50,334 nt of DNA from Branchiostoma floridae (taxonomy: Eukaryota; Chordata; Leptocardii; Amphioxiformes; Branchiostomatidae): NCBI RefSeq assembly GCF_000003815.2, contig NC_049980.1, forward strand, positions 34,551,631 through 34,601,964. The letters run 5' to 3'. The notes below the pieces were generated by a model. The model searched no databases, was not told the origin of the DNA, and saw nothing but the letters and a program-made list of their open reading frames with translations. Positions 34,346 to 46,073 of this stretch are shown one piece after another (position 1 is the stretch's first letter; the number at the start of each line of letters is the position of its first letter). A program made the position numbers and the translations under genes.

Positions 34346-34831
34346 TAATTTGTGTAAAAGCTTCTTCTGAATGTGATGATGATATAGCCTACACCAGGGC
34401 TTCCTATGGGGGTAAATACGGGGATTCTTAGAATTTGGCAAAAAATATTGGGAAATTGGCCAGAGGAGACAGTCCATGCTTTTGTTAGTAGTGTGGACGG
34501 CCAAACCCTCTGGTAGCAAAACTTACCTGATGGCAAATTATTATCCCCATAATTAATGGCCATAGTAGTCAGTACGGTAGAGACAAAATAATGATGTACG
34601 ATACATCAAACGTTGAACACGTGTGCATGTTCACACACGTACATCTTTGGGATCAAGCTCTTTTGCCTCCTATTGAGTCCTAATGTTCCATGATGAATGA
34701 CTAGCTGTGAATTGATGTAAGTCAGGCTAAAGACGAGTGTTTAAAGGTGATTAGTTTGCTCCACTGTTGTGCCGCTCTGCTGACGATTTGTCCCTGGTGA
34801 CGAGATATCCACCAGAACTGCATACAACCTA

Positions 34832-35048
34832 TACTGTAAATGCAGATATTTTCACGGTGGTTTTATGTTTGCAGTTTCGCATTGCAAATTTCCCACATTA
34901 AGTTATATTAAAACCACCGCAAACATTTTTCCATGGCACTAAGAGACTACAGTGCGTAGTGCTACCGCGGACTTGAAACCACCGCGAAAAGTCCGCTACC
35001 CAGAAATTAAATCCCAGCAAACTTAAATTAATAGATGCATTTACAGTA
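34832..35048. mobile_element. 217-bp MITE, copy 1
   Basis: Ends TACTGTAAATGC and GCATTTACAGTA, with inner repeats of ACCACCGCGAA type. The length is the same as the copy at 35801-36017. Confidence 0.85.
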
Positions 35049-35800
35049 TACATGGTGAACTGGTAGGCATTGAACACGCACTTTAAGTTTTAAAGGCTCA
35101 GCAGTTATGATTATCATGTTCTGGAAAGCTTTTAAAGGTTCTCGGAAAAAGAGCCAAGAAATGACAGTTTTGGGAAGGTGATTGGTTACCACGGAGATGG
35201 TACAGTTTAATGAAATGATGGAGATGGGAATGATACTTTTAGTTACCGGGTAAGCCATGCCTGCTTAATTTGTTGGTTCTTGTAGTTTTTGGACATTTTG
35301 AATTTAAGTTTTTTTTTAAAGTTTTATTTTTAAAAAAAGCAGAGGACTGGGAAGAAATGTAGCATCTGACTGTGCTGACTCCCTGTACTGTGTGTAAATT
35401 GTACCAATTCAAGATGTAGACTGTACCCTCCGATTTCATGTTTCAATCTAGATTTTTTTAAAAGATCTATACCAAGAAATAAAAGTACAGTAGTTATGGC
35501 CTTATGTAGCCATCTAAAGTTATTTCAGAAACCAGAGAAGTTTGTGGGAAAAAACTTCATGATTGTTTTTCCAATTACAATACATGGCAAAAAGTCCACG
35601 GCCTAGGTTTTCTCCTACCTTACACAAGTATGACAGATATTTTATTATCTTTCTAACACACTGATGTCAAGAATATGGTGTTTACTTAATATACTTTGAA
35701 AGTTTGATATCTTTACGTACACAAACCTATGAAAATATCTGGGTACACCGGCCGTGCACCCACAGAAAAAATTGGGTGCACCTTTTGCACATGCACCCAG

Positions 35801-36017
35801 TACTGTAAATGCAGAAATGCTCACGGTGAATTAATGTTCGCGGTTTTTGCGGTGACCACTTTACCGCGAATTTAAAACCACCGCGAACATTTTTCTATTA
35901 TGGTATTAGATTGTAGTCTCTGGTCTAGTGTAACCGCGAAATTAAAACCACTGTGAAGAGTCTTTTTTCCCACTACCGTGAAATTAAATCCCCGCGAACT
36001 TAAATGCATTTACAGTA
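35801..36017. mobile_element. 217-bp MITE, copy 2
   Basis: Same termini TACTGTAAATGC / GCATTTACAGTA and the same CCGCGAA-rich interior as the copy at 34832. More decayed relatives appear around 33474-33835 and 47790-47998. Confidence 0.88.
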
Positions 36018-36842
36018 CTTCCAGCCCTGACTGTACACGTGGCCATCTCTGATTGTGACATTTAGTATGATAAGTACAATTTGTCATGACTGCCTTGTTC
36101 TTGCCCCCAAAGGTAATGACATTTGCTACCAACAGTCACTGAGGAGATTCCAAGTTTCACCAATTTTACAGACAAATGTCAGAGTGTTGGAACATGATAC
36201 TCTCACAAACTGATCTTATAAATTCCACTCAGGCTTATAGTTTTAGCCATTCATGCCTCCAGGCGTAAAATTTGATGCACTGTTCTGAAAATGATAAGAA
36301 ATTGCACTTGACACCCTTACACTGGGGAGTAGATCCTCTGACAAGCATGAAATTCTCATTGAGCTGGGATGCCACTAGGTCATTTGTGGTCACAGTCTTC
36401 TACTGTGACCTCTCTAACCTTAATTTTGCCCCTCGGGAATGCACCATTTTAGTGCCATCTTAACTTAAAATCCTTGAAAACTCTGCACCTTGGATGGAAA
36501 ATGAATGCCCCCAGACTCCCCTACAATGGTCGCACCTACTAGCTATATCACTTACCACCACTCACCAAGAATTTTGGACACCCTATAGTAAAATCCTACC
36601 TAAAAGCCTACTGAGGAGACCCCAAGTCTAACCAATTTTACAAACAAATGTTAGAGTGCTGCTGGAACATAACATGCTCACAAACTAGATCTTATATCTA
36701 TACCACTCTAGATGTATGAGCTGCAATTTATGATCAATTTAGAGTCAACCAAACATATACTTGTGTGACATTTTGCCTGATAAAGTGTGCTTTCACTCAG
36801 TAGCTACCATTATTGCTCCATGCCATGGCCTTTAGGATGATA

Positions 36843-36965
36843 CAGTCAAACCTGCCCAAGCGACCACTCCTTCAAGATCCTTTCCATCTCCAAAGTGCTC
36901 TATTTAGATCAATGCAAGCATGAATGATGAAGCAGATGTTTTCCCTTGCATGGGGAGACCACTAA
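36843..36965 (+). mobile_element. Pogo/Tigger-like relic, left end, interrupted
   Basis: Begins CAGTCAAACCTGCCCAAGCG after TA, the same end as the element at 41210. The element is interrupted at 36966 by the Harbinger-like MITE and seems to continue at about 37603 (AGCGAGAATGCATTAG). Confidence 0.65.
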
Positions 36966-37602
36966 GACCCCATTCACACTCAGAAAAACGATTCGAATAA
37001 AACATGTTATCCGAATAAAACTTAGCAGTATGAACGCTCCCAAATCACTTGGATTTCATCGATTCGAATCCCTCGCGATCCACCTTGGGGAGGTAGATAG
37101 AACTCCGGGAGGTGGATAAAACTGTGCCGCGGGGAGTCTCGATTCGTACGATTTGGCAGTGTGAACGTGCAAGTGGATAGGATTCACTTTCAGTGGATAG
37201 GATGCAACTTATCAAAGGTGAGTTTGCTCCCGCTCCCAGATCGTTCTGTCTGCCGCTCTGGTGGCGTACATCTGAGCTGTACTACAGCTAGCCCAATATG
37301 CAGAAGACTTTGTCGGTGAAACCTTCTCGCGATCAAAGATCGTCGATTGCGTTCCCTTCTACGACTACAGAACATTCTCCAGAGGAACAACAGCATCCCA
37401 AGTTGGTAGATTCCCGCCATTTTGAGCTGTAAGAAATGACGCTACCCTTTGACCTCAACATAATGTTTCATTCGGATAAGACTGAGGGCGCACTAATCGG
37501 ATTGCCTAAGACGAGTGTGAACGCAATATTTGGATCGGATAGAACTTTTTTTATTCGGATAAATGTTTTATCCGAATCGTTTTTCTGAGTGTGAATGGGG
37601 TC
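36966..37602. mobile_element. Harbinger-like MITE with TAA target duplication
   Basis: Ends GACCCCATTCACACTCAG and CTGAGTGTGAATGGGGTC are perfect inverted repeats, continuing AAAAACGATTCG inwards. It is flanked by TAA at 36963-36965 and 37603-37605, the 3-bp duplication typical of PIF/Harbinger elements. No transposase is seen. Confidence 0.85.
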
Positions 37603-37983
37603 TAAAGCGAGAATGCATTAGTAGGGAGAATATAATCGTTTTCAATGTAGTATGAAATTGCAATTCAAGTCTCTCATGTATCTGTGCTGTGACTGGGGAA
37701 GTAGTAATTTATGGTGGGTGAACGACAAGACAGATTCAGACAACTGTTATATATTCTGCTGAAATCAGGTTGGATGGCTAGGCAATCTGGTAAGGATGGG
37801 ATCTCACAAGAGTTGGAATGCCGTCATGAACCAGTAGAAGATGACAATTTTTTTTAGATTGTTGACTTGAAGGGTTTTGTTTCTCAGAGTCAGAAGAAGG
37901 GGGTTGAATAAGGGCATTGTACTTTTTTTGACGACGCCTCAGGGGAGTCGTCAAATGGTATATATTAGGTTCAGTCTGCAAAA

Positions 37984-38450
37984 ATTCTAGGAATTGCACA
38001 GGCATCTTTCCACAGGAATGCTAGTTCCACAGTATGCTGGGTATGCAAGTCACCCCCCCCCCCCCCAAATCTCTACCAGATGTATCTCAGGTATGCAATG
38101 GTGGAATGTAGGTCACACTGACTCCCTGGAGGAATTTAAAATTCTAGGAATTGCACAGGCATCTTTCCACAGGAATGCTAGTTCCACAGTATGCTGGGTA
38201 TGCAAGTCACCCCCCCCCCCCCAAATCTCTACCAGATGTATCTCAAGTATGCAATGGTGGAATGTAGGTCACACTGACTCCCTGGAGGAATTTAAAATTC
38301 TAGGAATTGCACAGGCATTTTTCCACAGGAATGCTAGTAGTCCACAGTATGCTGGGTATGCAAGACCCCCCCCCCCCCAATATCTACTAGATGTATCTCA
38401 GATATGCAATGGTGGAATGTAGGTCACACTGGAGGAATTTGTCCTTTGAA
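37984..38450 (+). repeat. Tandem repeat, about 157-bp unit, 2.9 copies
   Basis: Units start at about 37984, 38141 and 38297 (ATTCTAGGAATTGCACAGGC), each with a C homopolymer of 12-14 bases and ATGCAATGGTGGAATGTAGG. The frames across it are repeat artefacts. Confidence 0.92.
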
Positions 38451-39251
38451 ACGTAGTCGTAGACAGGGAAACTCTGCACAATGGATCACATTGTCTTGGT
38501 TGTTATGTTATGTTATGAAGGATACATTTTCTTTTCTAGAGCTTGTTCAAGCCATACGCCACAGGCAGACAGGAAATACTTCATATAGAGGTCATGATCT
38601 TGAATGATGGCATCCAATGGTTATCATATTCAGAGCCAAATATAATTGTTCAACGTCTATTATACTATCCAAGGACTGGAATATTACGAAGTAGGACAGC
38701 CATGTGGGTTAGGTGCAAGAAAGTCATTCAAGGACGGAAGTGCTGGAAACAGTTGGTTCATCCTTATTTTTTATTCTCCACTACACACTGTAATGCTCAG
38801 CTATAGGTTTAGGTCACTGGCAGACCATTGTGCTGTACCAGGGATAGTACATTTCTGCTGGCTGTAGGTTTATGTTACAGGTGGGCTAGTATATTGTGCC
38901 AGGGATAGTGCGACAGGGAAGTTCCAGTCTATTTCAGATTTGAGCTGTATTGTTGTTCACCTCAATCGTCGTCATGGTAATAATATTTTTATTGCCAGTC
39001 TTGTTGTAGCTGGAGGAAAGGCTGCAGGGTTGGAAAGACTGGGTGCATGTGCGCTTCTGTGCCACCGAAGTTTTGGTTATTGGTGCACAGATACTTTACT
39101 GCGTACGAATGTACGTATGCAACTGTGCAGTAATCTACAACATTTTCATGATCTAGGTTTGAAAAAGAACTTGACCGTGTTCCTTGTTTTAAATTTTGAA
39201 GTTAGCTTCTCATCTGACCCCCCCCCCCTGGGTTTGACAGATGATGATGAG

Positions 39252-40049
39252 GCCACACCAATTTAATTTCTTGGTTCACAGATTCTTTTGTAAAAAATAT
39301 GGAGCGAGGGGGCGAAATAGAAATAAAAATAGAAATTGTAAAATGGTTGGGGTAAAGGTAAGGGATAGTCAAAAACATAAAGAATAAAACGTTTTCAGCT
39401 TGAAAAAAGTACAAAAACACTATAACTGTACAGTAACAGCACCTGTTCGTTGAAAATTACAAAAGAAGTGTCAGTTTTTAAGTTTGTCCCATTCTTCATG
39501 AATGAAAAATATAACTTCAATAATAATACCCACACTTTAAGGAGATTATAATACAGGGATCTAGCCATCGTCCGTTTTCCCGTCAATTGATGGAAATTTG
39601 CTGCGTCTGACGGAAAAATTTTAAAACCAATCCGTCAACCTTGACGGACAAAAATCCTTGGTGGAAGCTACAGGCGGCTTGGGGACGCCATCCACGGCTG
39701 TAAAAGCCACACACTGTTTGTTTTGCTATTGTTATGATTGTTGACAATGTGTGTCGGCGCCCTTTCGCATACGATAATCTCATTAAAACCCATTTTTCAA
39801 GGTCTCAGTTCAGTCCTTCTGATTAATTTTCGCGGTTTTCGCGACGATTGTAATTGGCTGACGGAAAAAAATTTCGAGCTGGCTAAAGCCCTGTTATAAT
39901 ATAAAGGCCAATTTGCTACACCAGAAAGTTGGTAAATGGTTTCATTAATGGTGAAAATTTGCTGAGTGGTAATTTTTATTTTTATTTTCTTTTTCCAAAA
40001 AATAGGAGCGAGCGAATCCATGAACCAAGAAATTAAATTGGTGTGGCCC
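39252..40049. mobile_element. MITE (GGCCACACCAATTTAATTTC ends) with a hAT element inserted
   Basis: Inverted ends GGCCACACCAATTTAATTTC and GAAATTAAATTGGTGTGGCC. An intact, uninterrupted relative lies at 49345-49711. The copy here is split by the hAT-type element at 39554-39893. Confidence 0.88.
39554..39893. mobile_element. hAT-type nonautonomous element with 8-bp TSD
   Basis: Ends CAGGGATCTAGCC and GGCTAAAGCCCTG, flanked by TTATAATA at 39546-39553 and 39894-39901. The 8-bp duplication and CAGGG end are typical of hAT. Comparison with the uninterrupted MITE at 49345 confirms the insertion. Confidence 0.9.
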
Positions 40050-40736
40050 GATGATAATGTTTTACACACAACATTACTTCGGCGCACCTAAATGTTCAGG
40101 TTAGACACACCTGAGTGCACTTGTTGCCAGAGAATAACTAGGAGTGCCGATGTTGCATGGTGGAATAGTAATGCTGAACACGTTAAGCAGAACACAGGCA
40201 GTAACCAGAACAATGGCAGAGTGGTGATGTCTGAATTACAGGTGATGTCTCACAGGAAATGAACCGGAGGCATCCTGGCGTGTATCTCATCATTTCTCCT
40301 GATGGCAATTTATCAAATCTATAGGAGGTAATTTACAACCTACCTTATGCAACAAAGGGGCTTGCTAGACTGACTGAGCTCACTTCTAGCAGCCCTTACA
40401 CAAGTTACAGTGGTCAGGCCCCTAGAAGCTTGAAGACCAACTCTTCTAACTTTCATCATCATCTTCATCATCATTTGTCCTCCTCTATGAAGTGCAGCAA
40501 GTAAAGTTTGACTTCCAGTACAGTCTGTCATACATCGCTGCGAGAAGTTCTAGGTCATCCAGTCCAGTTTCTGACTCAATAATCTTCTAACTTTAAGTTT
40601 TAGTTTTAACAGTTGGTCTAATTCTAAGGCAGGAGAAGACTTCTTCTTTTGATTTATTGAAGACAGTGTAGCATGGAGTAATCTTAGACTAATAGAACTG
40701 TCTGTTACCTGAGGGTGTTGGAGGCTGAGATTACAC

Positions 40737-40750
40737 GTTTCCGTGGTGAC
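40737..40750 (+). promoter_or_regulatory. X-box (RFX)-like site
   Basis: GTTTCCGTGGTGAC fits the RFX consensus RYYNYY-N2-RRNRAC. A CATTGG (inverted CCAAT) lies at about 40769, and a near X-box GTTGTCATGGTGAT at about 40785. Two X-box-like sites and a CCAAT within 60 bp could mark a promoter, but no gene start is proven nearby. Confidence 0.25.
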
Positions 40751-40998
40751 AGACAATCCTGAGCTCCCATTGGACAGGACTCATGTTGTCATGGTGATAT
40801 AGAATGATGAACTCTGGGATAGGGAAAGCTTCTCTTGAGACTGTAGGTGTATGCCCACAAGCCATGATCAGGCAAAGTAGCCCCTGGCATGAGTAACTGA
40901 GGCTACGTATAGCTCGAGGGCTGGCTTCCTGTGTTGAAGCCCACAGTACAGTATGTCATGTTGCTTGATATGTGATAGGTCCTGTTGTTTCTGTACAG

Positions 40999-41119
40999 GT
41001 ACGGAGGTGATTTGTCATGTTGCTTGATATGTGATAGGTCCTGTTGTTTCTGTACAGGTACGGAGCTGAGGGGCTGAGCAGAGTGAGACGGAGAGGTTGA
41101 CTGGGACGGGTTTTCATTG
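40999..41119 (+). other. Candidate noncoding exon with a duplicated acceptor
   Basis: TTTCTGTACAG|GTACGGAG occurs at 40998/40999 and again at 41057/41058, a 59-bp tandem copy. From 41058 a 62-nt segment ends at a good donor GTGAGT (41120). All three frames have stops, so any exon would be untranslated or belong to a noncoding RNA. The doubled acceptor resembles the pattern in UBE2Q. Confidence 0.35.
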
Positions 41120-41209
41120 GTGAGTCTGTCTACTCATCTATTCTGTAGTCTTAGGATTGGATTTAAAGGACCAAAATGTTTTTGATTCAAATTTGATGGG
41201 TTATAAATA

Positions 41210-42100
41210 CAGTCAAACCTGCCCGAGCGACCACCTCTTCTCAACGACCACCTGGCCATTTCGACCGCTTTTTCTCGGTCCCGATTTTTTTTCCCATTTT
41301 TCCCGATTTTTTTTCGCATTAAACGACCTTTTCTCAACGACCACCTGGCCAACGCGACCTCGACCGGCCCAAATTGGGACCCATAACGACCGCATCATTT
41401 TCAAAATTGAGGTTTTCATCGATTTTCTATGATTACTAGCGCGATTTTGTGCCGAAATAGGCCAGTTTGCGTCGGATTTTGACTGCCATTACAATATTAT
41501 GATAGCTAAAAGTGGATCTGAATAAAGTCAAGTCAAGTCAAATAAGGATGGCGGCGGTCAATGGGTGGGTCAATCGGGCAGTCTACTGTAATATGAGAGG
41601 AAATTTCGTTGTAAGAAAATCCGACTTTAGTTGTTACAGAAGTTTTTTTCTTTTAAATCTATATCATTATGAAGTGAACGACTGCTGAAACGTATATAGC
41701 CTCATACTTTTTAAAGAAAGATCTGTGTAATGCTTTTGTCCAACTGTACTGTACATTCACCCTCGTGGGTAAGTCACGCTATAGGGACGTACCGGGCATC
41801 GAATTCGAAAGGTGCACCGTAGTTATTTCAGATATGGCGATCAAGAACACAGCGACGCATGAAGGCTTGTATAGTAACTGACAGCATCAAAGTTCCCTTA
41901 CTGTCTAAAACGTTAGTGTACAAATATTGAGCTTTAAAACACTGTATCGCATAAACGCTCGATAAAAACTTGGGGTTAAATTTACAATTTACAGTTTGCA
42001 TCGGGCATGTTTTAAGTCGATACTCTTCTCAGCGACCACCTGCCCAAATCGACCGTTTTTTCCCGGTCCCCCGTGTGGTCGTCTTGGGCAGGTTTGACTG
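41210..42100. mobile_element. Pogo/Tigger-like nonautonomous element (891 bp)
   Basis: Ends CAGTCAAACCTGCCCGAGCG and GGGCAGGTTTGACTG, flanked by TA at both sides. CAGT ends with a TA duplication are typical of the Tigger/pogo branch of Tc1-mariner. The interior contains GACCACCTGGCC-type repeats and no long frame. Confidence 0.85.
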
Positions 42101-42459
42101 TACTAGGTACTAGTAAACTATCATAGTTGAGGAGCATGTACATGTATCTATTATATTCTTGATAATAGATACAAAATATACTTTCTTTCATAACTGTAAT
42201 TATACTTGTATCTGTATGACTTTATAATTATTATTTCCATTCAAAGTCTAGCATAGTTTTCAAATTTTTAGGAATTTTCAGATTTAGAAAGAAATCTAAA
42301 GCAGCTTATCACAAATTACTTAAAGATTCTGAACTTGAAGTTGAACAATGGAAAATTGATTGTTACCCTTTGAGCAGTTGTATATATTGTTGTAATTGTT
42401 TGAAACATGTATTTAAGGCCTATCGTGATCGCCAGTAGTGTCTCACTGGTATCATGATA

Positions 42460-42938
42460 CAGTTAAACCTGTCTATAGCGGCCACTCAAGGGACTGGAGT
42501 AATATGGCCACTATAGACAGGTGGCCATTATAGAGAAAATGTTGATCAATTGACCATGAGCAAGCTACACATGATTTCAGTTCCCACTAATCTTTCTCAC
42601 CAAGTAACATTGTCTCGATCGGTAAATTCACCCACAAAGACTTGCACTTTAATGCTCAAGGCATGCATACCTTCTGCTACCGCCAAAATGACCCTGTCAG
42701 GAACTCCAAATCCTCGCAAACTACAATTTCAAACTGGGTGCAGGGTGACATAAGGCTGCAGTATGGTTGCAATAGGCAGTGTTTCTGTATCAACGGGACC
42801 GGAAATCTTGTGGCCGTGTTGGACAGGTGGCCGCTAAGCCTATTTCTTAATCATTACGAATCTAAGGGACCGACAAAAAGTGGCCACTATGGCCAGGTGG
42901 CTGCTCTGCAAAGGTGGCCGCTAATACAGGTTTGACTG
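42460..42938. mobile_element. Pogo/Tigger-like nonautonomous element (479 bp)
   Basis: Ends CAGTTAAACCTGTCTATAGC and TACAGGTTTGACTG with flanking TA. Interior GTGGCCGCTA repeats. Related at the ends to the element at 41210 but different inside. Confidence 0.85.
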
Positions 42939-43741
42939 TATTCATATTGCACATCAGTGAGGCGAGTGATGAGTAATCAGCCCCCATTACAGACTCCTGT
43001 GGAAGAATGTTTTTGTTTCAATCTGATTTTCTTTCCTGATAAGTTAATTTTTATCATGGAGATCTACTAATGATCTAACCATGGATAGTGAGTGAGTGAG
43101 TGAGATGGAGAAATGATAAGAGAAAAATCAAAATAACCAAACCAAAAAATAAGAAAATGGTTCTTAACAGAAAACAGTGCATACTTGAAAAAAAATGTTT
43201 CCTTCAGGTATGAGTCTGCAACATTTAGCTATTGAGTAATCATACACTGATTAGATACAAGTTTATTAATTTACATATCTTATTATGCCGTGTAATTCTA
43301 AAGACTGCAGAATGTGTAAACATGGTCACGCATGTGTTCTGTCAGAAATTTGTTTGATGATTTAGTATTGGACTCATCTATTTGTAATTATCTTTGCAAC
43401 AAGATTACTCTCTTATTCATTACATCAACTGTTAAATTTTTATCTCATTTCACTCGTGTACTGTGTAATTAAAGATATCATACTATTATGATTATATTTT
43501 ATATATTGTGATAGGAAGCGTGATTTCTTTTCTAATGTTGCCATTACCTTATAAGTCCCAATTCCCCATTTGATTTTGAAATGTAACTGAGCTCTCAAAG
43601 CTTTGGCATCAGAAAAATATGGATTTTGGTTGCATGAAAATGAAAAAGCTTGCGCAATCTTTATCTTCCACTGGCATGCAGTCATAGGTGAAGAATATCA
43701 ATAGCATTTATTGGCTTTTGTATCGCCCATTGTTGATTGCA

Positions 43742-44424
43742 GGGCTCGAAATCATTGGTAATACCTAACCCGAGAATTCAGACACTACACAAATTGTGCA
43801 TTTCTGTGTATAACCTAAGCTATTAATATGCTCCTTTTTGTAGTAAATTATATAGTTACTGTAGTAGTAGTAGTAACCTTTATTTATACTGGTAATGTCC
43901 TGTCGACCTACATATGTAGGGCTGGAAGCTAAAATTCATTGGGTAACTTGACTCAAGCGTTGTTAGGATTTAGTCTTTCTTACGACACTTGAGGATATGC
44001 TGCGTACTAGTCTAAGATAGTGAGATCGCGTGGCGCAATTGGCAGCGCGTTGGTCTCAGGCCCAAGAGCTCCTGAGTTCGAATCCGGCTGCCGTGTCACC
44101 GATCTTGTGCCCTTGGGAAAGACTTAACTCAGGTGTGAGTGAGTACCTAGCGACGGCTAGTGGCGTTGACAGGCCTTTGTGGCAGTGACACTGGCCATAG
44201 GGGCATGTTCGGACTTGACGCACCCGCCATGACACACGAGTTGGGGGTAGGAGGAACCCCTTGCATCCTTGGTCGGAAGTCCTCCTAGGAGAAGTAAACT
44301 CAAATAACAAACCTGAGTAAATTTTATAGTTGGTAGTAGTTCATCCACAGTCAGGATTTAAGAGCACAGCTCAGATTTTGGATGCACAGACGTGCACATG
44401 CACCCAGTGTATTTCCTGCCCTGA
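43742..44424. mobile_element. Possible hAT-type element carrying a SINE
   Basis: Left end GCAGGGCTCGAAAT and right end TTTCCTGCCCTG resemble hAT termini, but I find no matching 8-bp duplication. CAGGGCTCGAAAT also occurs at 32757 and, inverted, at about 48710-48722. Confidence 0.35.
44022..44310 (+). mobile_element. tRNA-derived SINE
   Basis: A-box TGGCGCAATTGG (44031-44042), B-box AGTTCGAATCC (44075-44085), and a TTGG/CCAA anticodon stem with a loop that reads CAG, so possibly derived from tRNA-Leu. The body carries CCCTTGGGAAAGACTTAACT, a phrase shared by several SINE families. It is too divergent from a functional tRNA to be called one. Confidence 0.8.
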
Positions 44425-44833
44425 ACTGTATTTCTCATTGTTGTTGAAATATACAGACTGATCCCTCCTCCCATGTAATAGGTGTGACTGTTTTTGACGG
44501 GCTGATTGCAATGATATATGTGATGTTGTTACTGAATCCCGTTATGCATGAAAACCCTGCGTATGAAAAAACCATTGATCGTCTCTGCTGTGGTATTCCG
44601 TATTACCCAAGGGGTGGATTACGCCACGACTTGTAGCGTATTGGTCGATACGACTTGTTGCCAGACAATTTTGTTCCATTGTTAAATACCCACCGGAATT
44701 ATAGGTAAGACAGCGGGCTGGGAATTGCAAGTGATGCGACCACGGCATGTAACAATTATTTTAATGTACGTAATGGTGACATTAAGCAACCAATTTCTGA
44801 TGATTTGATAAATTTTCCATATACAGTTCAGAC

Positions 44834-45283
44834 TAGGGGTTGAAACCGGTACAGAAAATTCAGGTACAGTACGGTCCAGGTCCAGAGGATCAGGTCCTGG
44901 GGGGACCTGAATCTGGACCTAATTTGTGAATGGGTAATACTCAAAACATTGGTCCATTTTGCTGCAAAGGAATCTATATTCAAGACTTCAGAGTAAACAA
45001 CGCTAACTGCCTCAGTCTGTTAAGTTAGACAAAGTTTGACAGTAGAAACTTGATGAAAATGAGTATAAACTAATCTTCTACTTCGCTCTAACTTGCTATT
45101 TTCTCAGACCAATAACACTCAAAACACGTGAACGCCTGCTGCCGTAGTTCCGGTACAATCTGTTCACTTTCTAATCGGTCCAATATCTGGTCCACTGAAT
45201 TTTTTCAGTTGCGTTTTTTTCTGGACCAGTCCAACAAGAAAAACCTGTTTTGTACCAGTACACTTTACCAGTACCCACCCCTA
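44834..45283. mobile_element. hAT-type nonautonomous element with 8-bp TSD
   Basis: Ends TAGGGGTTGAAACC and GTACCCACCCCTA, flanked by GTTCAGAC at 44826-44833 and 45284-45291. Inside are CAGGTACAGTACGGTCC- and TTGTACCAGTACACT-type inverted parts. No transposase. Confidence 0.85.
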
Positions 45284-45627
45284 GTTCAGACATTAAATAA
45301 TCTAAAAGTGTTTAAGGCAGTTACATCGAGTTATCAGTTGAAGTGCCGATGACGTCAGCATGTTGTGTAACATGATACATGTAAATGGCGACCCCAGCTG
45401 ACCTCTCCATGGTCATGCAGGGATTTTCCTTATACAGATTTGATGCAATGTGAGGCGATTATGTTTCCATTGCCAAGCTCACAGCAGATACATCCAGACG
45501 GTTCCAGAAGTGAGGGTGCCCACCTGGTGTTGATGGCAACCTGCTGTACTTGGACTATATATACGTTGTGTACTGGTGTAAATTTTCAAGATTATGTAGA
45601 TCTTAATGTTACATAAAAAGAAGGATT

Positions 45628-45935
45628 CTGTTTCCAGGTTGCAAGGCGGTTGCATCCAGTCATGTCAAGCTGATGTAATTGAGTGTGTGATTTTCCATTT
45701 ACCGCTCTGACGTATATAAAAGTATTAATAGCACACGAACAGACTATGTTTCCAGGTTGCAGGGACGTTGCATCCAGTTGTGTAATGCGATTGTGTCATG
45801 TTTCCGTGGTTACGATTGCATCTAGCTGTGTAATGTGAATGTGTCATGTTTCCATGGTTACCGTAGGAGGCGGTTTCATCTTGTAGTGTCCAGAAGTTTC
45901 CGGATAAAGTGCCCACCCGACGTTGATGGCAACCC
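45628..45935 (+). repeat. Local duplications with TTTCCAGGTTGCA and GTTTCC-GGTTAC motifs
   Basis: TTTCCAGGTTGCA followed by GTTGCATCCAGT occurs at about 45638 and 45750. GTTTCC(G/A)TGGTTAC occurs near 45800 and 45848. GTGCCCACC-GTTGATGGCAACC occurs near 45515 and, with substitutions, 45910. An old mosaic of short duplications. Confidence 0.6.
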
Positions 45936-45995
45936 GCTGCACTAATATGGTGGCAGGAGTTTCCTCTGCGGAGCTGGAACGTTCTCAAGGTAACC

Positions 45996-46073
45996 ATGGC
46001 GATGGAACTGCAGGTGACGAGGCAACGGCACGTTTCTGGAGGGTCACTGCTGCGGGCGTCGAGCGTCATCGAG
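45996..46073 (+). CDS. Possible first coding exon of an unknown gene
   Basis: ATG in a good context (ACCATGG) opens 26 codons, MAMELQVTRQRHVSGGSLLR and ASSVIE, that end at GTGGGT (46074) in phase 0. Base composition is locally GC-rich. No downstream exon was recognised before the end of the window, so this is only a candidate. Confidence 0.22.

Noticed and set aside
34168-34563. 131-codon minus-strand frame beginning MAINYGDNNLPS with a good donor nearby
   Set aside because: It runs through a tRNA-derived SINE and shows no domain; the donor-like CAG|GTAAGT is likely chance.
37994-38422. 142-codon frame with repeated MQWWNVGHTDS
   Set aside because: 157-bp tandem repeat with C homopolymers; no evidence of coding.
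38540-38870. Frames of 73-87 codons with a leader like IEVMILNDGIQW
   Set aside because: No splice sites, domain or codon bias to support an exon.
44022-44097. A functional tRNA gene
   Set aside because: A and B boxes are good, but the acceptor stem does not pair and a SINE body follows.
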